A DNA stretch of 64,000 nt from Sphingomonas sp. (GTDB lineage: Bacteria > Pseudomonadota > Alphaproteobacteria > Sphingomonadales > Sphingomonadaceae), in contig NZ_SSMY01000006.1 of the NCBI RefSeq assembly GCF_004799495.1, positions 1 through 64,000 on the forward strand, in the 5' to 3' direction. A program made the position numbers and the translations under genes. Below are positions 39,988 to 47,499 of this stretch, in pieces. Under the pieces are notes generated by a model. The model saw only the letters and a list, made by a program, of their open reading frames with translations, made no database searches and was not told where the DNA came from. Position 1 is the stretch's first letter. Every line of letters begins with the position of its first letter.

Positions 39988-40364
39988 GACCTCGCGCGCA
40001 TCGCATCGATGCTCCACGGCCCGGCGCCCGCGGCGGCGAGGTAGAGGAAAACGAAGCAATAGAGCATCGCGGCCTCGCCCATGTTCTGCGCGGGGAAGAA
40101 GCTCTTCGGCGCGTGGACCATGAAATAGGCGACCGCCGACATGCCCGACAGGACGAACGCCACGGGCCGCGTGAACAGCCCGATCAGGATCAGCGCGCCG
40201 CCGACCAGCTCGAGTGCGCCGGCGACGTAGAGCAATGGCGTGAGCGGCGCGGGGAAGGGCGGGACGCCGAAATATTTCGACACGCCGTGTTGCAGGAAAC
40301 CGAGACCGGCGACGATCCGCAGTAGCGAGAGCAAGCGCGGCGACCAACTGGCGGGAATGGGCAT
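39984..40364 (-). CDS. DoxX family membrane protein
   Basis: A 126-residue four-helix inner-membrane protein: SLLRIVAGLGFLQHGVSKYF, LTPLLYVAGALELVGGALILIGLF, VAFVLSGMSAVAYFMVHAP and AAMLYCFVFLYLAAAG. The FLQHGVSK and GALELVGGALILIGLFTR motifs are typical of DoxX/YphA-type proteins. Role unclear; relatives associate with redox or thiol stress. AGGAGGT precedes the ATG 40364 by four bases. Longer reading to 40424 is rejected. Confidence 0.9.
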   Translation of the reverse strand: MPIPASWSPRLLSLLRIVAGLGFLQHGVSKYFGVPPFPAPLTPLLYVAGALELVGGALILIGLFTRPVAFVLSGMSAVAYFMVHAPKSFFPAQNMGEAAMLYCFVFLYLAAAGAGPWSIDAMRARS

Positions 40365-40441
40365 GGGACCTCCTGTTCGTTTCGTTTGGCCGTCTATGGC
40401 GGGATCGCTTGGATAACCAGACAAGCGATGGAAACGCTCCG

Positions 40442-40924
40442 TTAAGCGTCGGGGTAGGCGATCGCGATCACCTCATATTCCTTCTCGCCGGCGGGCAACG
40501 CCACGCGGCGCAGGTCGCCGACGGCGGCGCCGCGCAGCGCGCGCGCGAAGGGCGAGCCCCAGCCGACCCGGGCTTGCCCGGCATCCGCTTCGTCGTCCCC
40601 CACCAAAGTGAGCGTGCGGTGATTGTCGTCCTGGTCGGCGATCGTGACGGTCGCGCCGAAGAACACGCGCGTCCGGTCCGGCGCGGCGGCGGGGTCGACC
40701 ACCTTCGCCGCCTTCATCCGCTTGGCGAGCCAGTCGAGCCGCCGGTCGATCTGCCGCAACCGCAGGCGGCCATAGATGTAATCGCCATTCTCCGACCGGT
40801 CGCCGTTGCCCGCCGCCCAGGAAATCACCTCGACCAGCTTGGGCCGTTCGTCGGACAGGAGTTGCTCATATTCGGCGCGCAGCACCGCGAAACCGGCGGG
40901 CGTGATGTAATTGGGGCGATCCAC
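40442..40924 (-). CDS. greB: GreA/GreB family transcription elongation factor (GreB-type)
   Basis: A 160-residue factor that stimulates RNA-cleavage by backtracked RNA polymerase. N-terminal coiled coil NYITPAGFAVLRAEYEQLL followed by GDRSENGDYIYGRLRLRQIDRRLDWL contains the acidic tip (D/E) residues, and the C-terminal FKBP-like domain carries VTIADQDDNHRTLTLVG and WGSPFARALRGAAVGD. GTG at 40924 is chosen because it gives the family length. It overlaps the stop of the upstream 58-residue ORF (TAGTG), suggesting coupling. Symbol by similarity. Confidence 0.88.
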   Translation of the reverse strand: MDRPNYITPAGFAVLRAEYEQLLSDERPKLVEVISWAAGNGDRSENGDYIYGRLRLRQIDRRLDWLAKRMKAAKVVDPAAAPDRTRVFFGATVTIADQDDNHRTLTLVGDDEADAGQARVGWGSPFARALRGAAVGDLRRVALPAGEKEYEVIAIAYPDA

Positions 40925-41100
40925 TACTCGTTGTGGCCGAAGGTAACGCGATAATCGCTTTCGCAAATCTCGATAATTTCGCGCATCAGCGTCCAGGCTT
41001 CTTGCGGAGCGTTGTTAGCCAGCAGGTCGTCATGCAAGCCCCGCAAGCCATTGAGCATGGACTGATAATATCGCTCATCCTTTGCAGTCGGGGCGGGCAT
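40924..41100 (-). CDS. 58-residue ORF coupled to slt and greB
   Basis: A small protein beginning MPAPTAKDERYYQSMLNGLR and ending DYRVTFGHNE. It is predicted to be largely helical and acidic, without a signal peptide. It starts two bases after the slt stop (TGAAATG) and its TAG overlaps the greB GTG. Family unknown; coding status rests on the tight operon position and balanced composition. Confidence 0.65.
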   Translation of the reverse strand: MPAPTAKDERYYQSMLNGLRGLHDDLLANNAPQEAWTLMREIIEICESDYRVTFGHNE

Positions 41101-41101
41101 T

Positions 41102-43081
41102 TCAGCCCGGCCGCTTGTTGCCGAGGTACCAGCTCAGCCGCGCACTGCCGATCGACGTCGCGCGTTGCGGGTTGATCAGGTCGTAGACCACTGCGTTCTC
41201 GAGCACGTGCTGGACGTAGCGCTTGGTCTCGTCGAACGGGATCGCCTCGATCCAATCGACCCAGTCGACGCTGCCGCTGCGCGGGTCGCCGTTCGCGGCA
41301 AGCCATTTGTTCACGTTGCCGCCGCCCGCATTGTACGCCGCGATCGCCAGCGGATAGCTGCCGTAGATCGCGTAGAGTCGCCCGAAATAGGCGGTGCCGA
41401 GCTGGATGTTATAGTCGGTACTCGACAGCAACATCCCCGAATCCCACGCGATACCGAGCTTGCCGGCCTGTTCGCGCCCCGTCCCCGGCATCAGCTGCAT
41501 CACGCCGCGCGCGCCGGCGCGGCTGATGAGGGCGCGGTCGAACTGACTTTCCTGGCGCATGATGCCGTGCGCGATGCTCCAGCTGCCGGTCGCCGACGCG
41601 GGGATGTTGACGGTCGGGAAGCCGGTCAGCGTATAGTCGCTGACGCCGTTGAGCAGCGCGCTCCGGCCCACCATCACCGCGAGGTCGGGACGCTGGAGCG
41701 TCCGCGCGAGTTCGGCGGCGAGGGCGTGGTCGGCCTCACTGGTCGCGGCGTTCGCGATCTGGCGCACGAACGCCGTTTGATCCTCGTGCTGCCCGATCGT
41801 GCCGAGGAACTGCGCGGCGCGGACGATCTCGCTTTGGTAGAAGGCGGCGCGGACAGCGGGATCGACCGGACGATCGATCGCATCGGTCGGCGCGACCATC
41901 GCGAGGCCGAGGCGCTCGGTCGCGAGCTGGCCGTAGAATTGGTCGCGATATTGCGCGGCGCGGCCGAGATAGGCGCGCGCGTCGTCGGGCCGCCCGGCGG
42001 CTTCGGCGGCGCGGCCCGCCCAATAGAACCCCTTCGATTTGAGCGCCGTCGAGCGCGACCCGCCGGTGTAGCGCACGAACATCGGTATCGCGTCGGCAGG
42101 CCGCCCGAGCCGCTTCATCGCGGTCTGCCCGGCTAGCCAGACGAGATCGGTGTAAGGGTCACGCTCGCCGAGCGGGCGCAACGACACGTCGGTGCCGGCC
42201 GGGTAGGCATCGTCGACCTGGCTCGCGATGGCGTAGGCATTGCTCGCCTCGCCCGCCCCCAGTGCCGCGCGGGCGTTCTTGAGCAGCAAGTCGTACCAGC
42301 GGTCGACGTCGGTCGGCAGCGCGGTGAAACCGTGCGGCCGCGCCAGCAACGCGCGCGCCGACGATCCGGCGCCCGAATTGGCCAGCCAGATCGCCTTGTC
42401 GGCGAGATAACCCGGATCGCCCGCGCCGAGCACATCAGCGCTGCCCGCGCCCGGCACGCCGGTGCGCAGATCGAGCCGCGCCTGGAAAAGCGGGCGCCTG
42501 GCTGCGCTGGTCAGCAGGATCTGGCGGCCCGCCGCAGCGGTTTGCCCCTGCCACAGCAACTGGTCCATCCGCGCGTCGTGATCGGCAGTGGTTAGCGCAT
42601 CGGGGAAAGTCGCGAGGATGAACGCTTCGTCGGCATTCGACAGCAGCCCCATGATCCAGCCATTACGCGCCGCGCTCTTCGCTTCGTCGCGGAAACCGGT
42701 GCCGTTGAGTGCCTGTGCGAATCGCGTCCAGGCAGTGGCGTTCTGCGGCGGGAAGCGGCGGAAGAACGCAACCGCAGTCGAAGCCGAGAAATTGCCCTTG
42801 CCCAGCGCCGCTTCGGCATTGCGCCGCATCTGCGTCTCGCCCGGCCAGCCGGGATGCGCGAGCATGAAACGCGCATAGCTGTCGAACGGCGCGTTGTTCG
42901 TGGTGCTCAGCGAGCGCCATTCGGTAATCGCCGCCGACAGCGACGTGTTGGTCGGATCGGCGATGCTGCCGGTCAGCAACGCCTTCGCGCGATCGAACTG
43001 ATCCTGAAACGCAAAGCCCGTTGCCGCCATCCCCGACAAGGCGGTGGCGAGCACTCCGGTCTTGATCCACGACGCGATCAT
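41102..43081 (-). CDS. slt: Soluble lytic murein transglycosylase
   Basis: A 659-residue periplasmic enzyme that cleaves peptidoglycan with formation of 1,6-anhydro-muramic acid. A signal peptide opens the protein (VLATALSGMAATGFAF). A long helical superhelix follows, then the C-terminal SLT domain with catalytic Glu in IMRQESQFD, the ARGVMQLMPGTG loop, NIQLGTAYFGRL and AIAAYNAGGGNVNKWL. Divergent from dapA across 78 bp. Downstream it is followed by the 58-residue ORF and greB. Confidence 0.94.
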   Translation of the reverse strand: MIASWIKTGVLATALSGMAATGFAFQDQFDRAKALLTGSIADPTNTSLSAAITEWRSLSTTNNAPFDSYARFMLAHPGWPGETQMRRNAEAALGKGNFSASTAVAFFRRFPPQNATAWTRFAQALNGTGFRDEAKSAARNGWIMGLLSNADEAFILATFPDALTTADHDARMDQLLWQGQTAAAGRQILLTSAARRPLFQARLDLRTGVPGAGSADVLGAGDPGYLADKAIWLANSGAGSSARALLARPHGFTALPTDVDRWYDLLLKNARAALGAGEASNAYAIASQVDDAYPAGTDVSLRPLGERDPYTDLVWLAGQTAMKRLGRPADAIPMFVRYTGGSRSTALKSKGFYWAGRAAEAAGRPDDARAYLGRAAQYRDQFYGQLATERLGLAMVAPTDAIDRPVDPAVRAAFYQSEIVRAAQFLGTIGQHEDQTAFVRQIANAATSEADHALAAELARTLQRPDLAVMVGRSALLNGVSDYTLTGFPTVNIPASATGSWSIAHGIMRQESQFDRALISRAGARGVMQLMPGTGREQAGKLGIAWDSGMLLSSTDYNIQLGTAYFGRLYAIYGSYPLAIAAYNAGGGNVNKWLAANGDPRSGSVDWVDWIEAIPFDETKRYVQHVLENAVVYDLINPQRATSIGSARLSWYLGNKRPG

Positions 43082-43159
43082 ATGGACAGCATATAAGCCG
43101 TCGCCCTATCTGTCAGGTGAATAAACCGCGATTTGGGCGCGCGTAGGGAGCTTTTAGGC

Positions 43160-44047
43160 ATGTTTTCGGGATCGATCCCGGCGTTGGTCACGCCGTTCGC
43201 GGCGGATGGCAGCTTTGCCGAGGAAGCGTTTCGCGCGCTGGTCGAATGGCAGATCGCGGAGGGATCGGCAGGATTGGTGCCGGTCGGCACCACTGGCGAA
43301 GCGGCGACGCTGAGCTATGACGAGCATTTCGACGTAGTCCGCGTCTGCGTCGATCAAGCGAAGGGCAGGGTGCCGATTCTGGCCGGCGCGGGATCGAACG
43401 ACACCCGCGTCGCGATCGCCAACGTCCACGCGGCGAAGGCCGCCGGCGCCGACGCCGCGCTGATGGTGCCGCCCTATTACAACCGCCCGAGCCAGGAGGG
43501 CATCTTCCGCCATTTCGAAGCGATCGCGCACGCGACGCCGCTGCCGATCGTGCTCTACAACGTCCCCGGCCGCACCGTGACCGACATCCAGCCAGCGGCG
43601 ATGGCGCGGATCGTCCAAGCGTTTCCGGATATCTTCATCGGCGTGAAGGACGCGACCGGATCGCTCGGCCGCGTGACCGAGCAGCGGCTCGGTTGCGGCG
43701 CGGACTTCGTCCAGCTGTCGGGCAACGACGAAACCGCCCTGGCGTTCAACGCGATGGGGGGCGTGGGGTGCATCTCCGTCACCGCCAACGTCGCGCCGCG
43801 GCTCTGCGCCGATTTCCAGGCAGCATGGGCGGCGGGTGACTTTGCCAAGGCGCGCGCGCTGCACGACAAGCTCTATCCGCTCCACATTGCGATGTTCACT
43901 GACGCGTCGCCGGGCCCGGTCAAATATGCGCTTGGCAAGATCAAGCCCGACTGGCCGCTCCACCTCCGCCTGCCGATGACCGAGGCGGGGGAGGGTGCGC
44001 GTGCGGCGATCGATGCGGCGATGAAAACAGCGGGGATTGGATCATGA
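43160..44047 (+). CDS. dapA: 4-hydroxy-tetrahydrodipicolinate synthase
   Basis: A 295-residue aldolase condensing pyruvate with aspartate semialdehyde, first committed step to lysine and meso-diaminopimelate for cell wall. Catalytic Tyr133 in VLYNVPGRT and Schiff-base Lys163 in GVKDATGSLGR; the pyruvate-binding PVGTTGEAATL loop is at 41-51. GGGAG upstream supports ATG 43160. Its stop overlaps the start of the DUF805 gene (ATGA). Confidence 0.97.
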   Translation: MFSGSIPALVTPFAADGSFAEEAFRALVEWQIAEGSAGLVPVGTTGEAATLSYDEHFDVVRVCVDQAKGRVPILAGAGSNDTRVAIANVHAAKAAGADAALMVPPYYNRPSQEGIFRHFEAIAHATPLPIVLYNVPGRTVTDIQPAAMARIVQAFPDIFIGVKDATGSLGRVTEQRLGCGADFVQLSGNDETALAFNAMGGVGCISVTANVAPRLCADFQAAWAAGDFAKARALHDKLYPLHIAMFTDASPGPVKYALGKIKPDWPLHLRLPMTEAGEGARAAIDAAMKTAGIGS

Positions 44048-44655
44048 ACTTACTCGGGCGCCACCTCACCGGACTTGCCAGTTTCTCCGGACGCGAAAAC
44101 CGTCAGCCGTTCTGGCTGTGGATCCTGATCGTCTATGCGGTGCAGATGGTCGTCGGGATGATCGTGATGATCCCGATCATGATGGGGATGATCGAGCGTA
44201 TGGCGCCGTTGATGCAGGGCGATCCGCATCGCTTCGACGACCATCCTGAGCTAGTCATGCAGATGATGACGCCGATGATGAGCAACATCATGGTGTTCGC
44301 CGCGATCATGGCGGTCGTCTGGCTGGTGCTGATCGGCGCGGCGGTGGTGCGGCGGCTACACGACGGCAACCGGTCCGGATGGTGGGCGGCGCCGGTGTTC
44401 GCGTGCCACGTCGTGATGCCTCTGTTCTACGTCAGCGTCATGCCCAGGTTCTTCGAAACGTTCGGCACGATCCGGCCTGGGATGACGCCCGACCAGGTCA
44501 ACGCGCAGATGCTGCCGATGATGCACTCGTTCGGCTGGCTGTGGCTGCTCGGGATGGTCAGCTTCCTGATGATGATCGTGCTGATCGTGTTCCTGTGTCT
44601 GCCCGGGACGCAGGGCGTGAACCGCTATGGCGAGGATCCGCTGGCGTTCGCGTGA
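44044..44655 (+). CDS. DUF805 family membrane protein
   Basis: A 203-residue membrane protein with about four helices. FSGRENRQPFWLWILIVYAVQ opens the DUF805 domain, and VVRRLHDGNRSGWWAAPVF is the family RLHD-x2-RSGWW signature. The C-terminus has LCLPGTQGVNRYGEDPLA, also typical. Met-rich loops (MGMIERMAPLMQ, MQMMTPMMSNIM) stand out. Function unknown. Translationally coupled to dapA. Confidence 0.93.
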   Translation: MNLLGRHLTGLASFSGRENRQPFWLWILIVYAVQMVVGMIVMIPIMMGMIERMAPLMQGDPHRFDDHPELVMQMMTPMMSNIMVFAAIMAVVWLVLIGAAVVRRLHDGNRSGWWAAPVFACHVVMPLFYVSVMPRFFETFGTIRPGMTPDQVNAQMLPMMHSFGWLWLLGMVSFLMMIVLIVFLCLPGTQGVNRYGEDPLAFA

Positions 44656-44679
44656 ACGCGCGCCTACATCGCCGCTCCC

Positions 44680-45165
44680 ATGCCGCGTCCCAAGCCCGCC
44701 ACGTTCGACAAGAAGAAGATCGTCGCCGAGAACCGGCGCGCGCGGTTCGATTACATGATCGACACGACGTACGAGGCGGGGATCGCGCTGACCGGGACCG
44801 AGGTGAAGTCGCTGCGTTTCGGCGAAGGTTCTATTGCGGAGAGTTATGCCGAGGTGACGCCCGACGGTGGCGTGTGGCTGGTCAATTCGAACATCCCCGA
44901 GTTCAGCCACGGCAACCGTTTCAACCACGAGCCCAAGCGGCGGCGCAAGCTGCTGATGCACGAGCGCGAGATCAACAAGCTACACGGTGCGGTCGCGCGC
45001 GACGGCATGACGCTGGTCCCGCTGATGATCTATTTCAATTCGCGCGGTCGCGCGAAGCTCGAACTGGCGCTCGCCAAGGGGCGCAAAGCGCACGACAAGC
45101 GCGACCATATCAAGGAACGCGACTGGAAGAAGGAAGCCGGGCGCATCATGCGCGAGCGCGGCTGA
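44680..45165 (+). CDS. smpB: SsrA-binding protein SmpB
   Basis: A 161-residue RNA-binding protein for trans-translation, delivering tmRNA to stalled ribosomes. [52 protein letters not shown] and the basic C-terminal [21 protein letters not shown] are all present. The gene follows the DUF805 gene by 24 bp. tmRNA (ssrA) is not found in the window. Confidence 0.97.
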   Translation: MPRPKPATFDKKKIVAENRRARFDYMIDTTYEAGIALTGTEVKSLRFGEGSIAESYAEVTPDGGVWLVNSNIPEFSHGNRFNHEPKRRRKLLMHEREINKLHGAVARDGMTLVPLMIYFNSRGRAKLELALAKGRKAHDKRDHIKERDWKKEAGRIMRERG

Positions 45166-45307
45166 CACTCCACCGTCGCCGGCGACGAAGCGTTGGTTTC
45201 GGGCGATTGACTGGGCGTATCACTGGCGTAGAACACGCGACGCCAGAAGGGGCGGCGCGTACCATGACACCGCGACCGCTTCCCATATCAGGAGAGGGAC
45301 ACCCGGG

Positions 45308-47335
45308 ATGAAGCCTGTAGTCTTTGCCTTGCTCGCCGCGACTGCGCTGGGCAGCGTCGCCGTCGTGCAATCCGCCGCGCCTGCCGCCGTCACCGCCAAG
45401 GCCAAGCCGGCGTTCGGCACGTTCGGCTTCGATGAGGCCGGGATGGACAAATCGGTCGCGCCGGGCGACGATTTCTACAGCTTCGCCAACGGTGCCTGGA
45501 CTCGCAACACGCCGATCCCGCCCGACAAATCGAGCTTCGGCGCGTTCGAGGTGCTGCAGGATCTGTCCGACAAGCGCACCCGCGGGCTGCTCGAGACGGC
45601 GGCGACGAACCCGAATTCGAAGATCGGGCGGACCTACGCGACCTATCTCGACACCGCGACGATCGAAGCCAAGGGTTTGGCGCCGATCAAGCCGTGGCTC
45701 GACCGGATCGCCGGGCTGTCATCGAAAAACGATTATGCCGCGCTGCTGGTCGAGGCGAGCCGCGCCGGCGTGGGCACGCCGTTCGCGAGCGGCGTGACGC
45801 AGGACGCGAAGAACCCGGACGTCTACGCCGTCGCGCTGCGCCAGTCGGGGCTCGGCATGCCCGACCGCGATTATTACCTGAGCGCGGACCCCAAGCTCGC
45901 CGAGGCCAAGACGGCCTATGTCGCGCATATCGCCAAGATGCTGACGCTGGCGGGCGAGGCGAACGCTGGCCCGCGGGCGCAGGCGATCGTCGATTTCGAG
46001 ACCGCGATCGCCAAGGCGAGCTGGACCCGGATCGAGAGCCGCGACGCCGACAAGACATATAACAAGATGAGCGTCGCCGACCTGGCCAAGTCGGCGCCGG
46101 GCTTCGATTTCGTCACCTATTTCAAGAATACGGGCGCTACCGAGGTCATCGTCGGCCAGCCGAGCGCGATCACCGGGATCGCGGCATTGATCGATTCCAC
46201 CCCGCTCCAGGTGCTCAAGGACCAATTGCTGATCCGCAGCCTCGACGGATATGCCGACGTCCTGCCCAGGGCGTTCGACCAGGAGCAGTTCGCATTCTAC
46301 GGCACCGTCCTGTCGGGCACGCCGCAGCAGCAGGAGCGCTGGAAGCGCGCGGTGCAGTTCACGAGCGCCGCGCTGACCGACGACGTGTCGAAAGTCTATG
46401 TCGCCAAATACTTCCCGCCGGCGACCAAGGCAGCGGCCGACAGCCTCGTCAAGAACCTGATCGCCGCGATGAACGCGCGTATCGACCGGCTGACGTGGAT
46501 GGCGCCCGAGACCAAGGTGAAGGCGCACGCCAAGCTCGCCGCCTTTACGCCCCGCATCGGCTATCCGACGACGTGGCGCGATTATGCGGCGCTGAATATC
46601 GTCAAGGGGGATGCGTTCGGCAACGAGCTTCGCGCCAACCAATGGGGCTATGATTACAACCGCGCGAAGCTGGGCAAGGCGATCTATCGCTGGGAATGGG
46701 GGATGACCCCGATGACGGTGAACGCGCAGGCCAACCCGACGCTCGTCGCGATCACCTTTCCGGCGGCGATCCTGCAGCCGCCGTTCTTCGACCCCAATGC
46801 CGACCCGGCGGTCAACTATGGCGGGATCGGCGCGGTGATCGGCCATGAGATGAGCCACCATTTCGACGATCAGGGCGCGAAGTTCGACCTGCACGGCAAG
46901 CTGACGCAATGGTGGACTGATGCGGATATCGCCAATTTCAAGAAGTTGAGTGGCGACCTTGTCGCGGAATACGACAAATACGAGCCGCTGCCGGGGATGC
47001 ACGTCAAGGGCGCGCTGACGCTCGGCGAGAACAGCGCCGATCTGGCGGGGCTGAGCGCGGCATACGACGCGTATCATCGCTCGCTCGGCGGGCGGCCCGC
47101 ACCGGTGATCGGCGGCTATACCGGCGATCAGCGCTTCTACCTCGGCTGGGCGCAAGTGTGGCGGCGCAATTACCGCGAGGCGAACCTGCGCCAGCGATTG
47201 CTGACCGATCCGCACAGCCCGAGCCAGCAGCGTGCCTGGATCGTTCGCAACATGGACCCGTGGTACGCGGCGTTCAACCCGGTGCCGGGGCAGAAACTGT
47301 ACCTGACGCCGGCGCAGCGGGTTCGTATTTGGTAA
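45308..47335 (+). CDS. M13 family zinc metallopeptidase (neprilysin-like)
   Basis: A 675-residue secreted or periplasmic endopeptidase. Signal peptide LLAATALGSVAVVQSAAPAA. The N-terminal domain opens MDKSVAPGDDFYSFANGAW; catalytic motif VIGHEMSHHFDDQGAKFD has HExxH and GENSADLAGLSAAYDA carries the third Glu; ends RVRIW, like the CxxW tail. AGGAGAGGG nine bases before the ATG. Follows smpB after 142 bp; another of the peptidases in the window. A long hairpin follows. Confidence 0.94.
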   Translation: MKPVVFALLAATALGSVAVVQSAAPAAVTAKAKPAFGTFGFDEAGMDKSVAPGDDFYSFANGAWTRNTPIPPDKSSFGAFEVLQDLSDKRTRGLLETAATNPNSKIGRTYATYLDTATIEAKGLAPIKPWLDRIAGLSSKNDYAALLVEASRAGVGTPFASGVTQDAKNPDVYAVALRQSGLGMPDRDYYLSADPKLAEAKTAYVAHIAKMLTLAGEANAGPRAQAIVDFETAIAKASWTRIESRDADKTYNKMSVADLAKSAPGFDFVTYFKNTGATEVIVGQPSAITGIAALIDSTPLQVLKDQLLIRSLDGYADVLPRAFDQEQFAFYGTVLSGTPQQQERWKRAVQFTSAALTDDVSKVYVAKYFPPATKAAADSLVKNLIAAMNARIDRLTWMAPETKVKAHAKLAAFTPRIGYPTTWRDYAALNIVKGDAFGNELRANQWGYDYNRAKLGKAIYRWEWGMTPMTVNAQANPTLVAITFPAAILQPPFFDPNADPAVNYGGIGAVIGHEMSHHFDDQGAKFDLHGKLTQWWTDADIANFKKLSGDLVAEYDKYEPLPGMHVKGALTLGENSADLAGLSAAYDAYHRSLGGRPAPVIGGYTGDQRFYLGWAQVWRRNYREANLRQRLLTDPHSPSQQRAWIVRNMDPWYAAFNPVPGQKLYLTPAQRVRIW

Positions 47336-47337
47336 GC

Positions 47338-47375
47338 CGAAGCGAGGCGATTAGCGCGCGCTAATCGCCGCTTCG
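47338..47375. terminator. Long hairpin after the M13 peptidase gene
   Basis: A 22-bp perfect palindrome (arms GCGATTAGCGC / GCGCTAATCGC) extends to a longer stem (CGAAGCG paired with CGCTTCG) with a 2-nt bulge, immediately after the stop codon. No T-run follows, so it may be a terminator or RNA-stability element. Confidence 0.6.
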
Positions 47376-47499
47376 CGCAACGAACGCGAACGGCCGACCG
47401 GCGCGGCGACGCCGCGTCCGACGGGGCGCGATTCACCCTCGCCCCGGCCGACCCGTGATCCCGCTTGACGCGCTCCGCCGACCCGCCACAAGGGTTCCG

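Noticed and set aside
40986..41306. A 106-residue minus-strand ORF overlapping slt
   Set aside because: It lies in another frame across slt and the coupled 58-residue ORF; the latter has proper junction signals.
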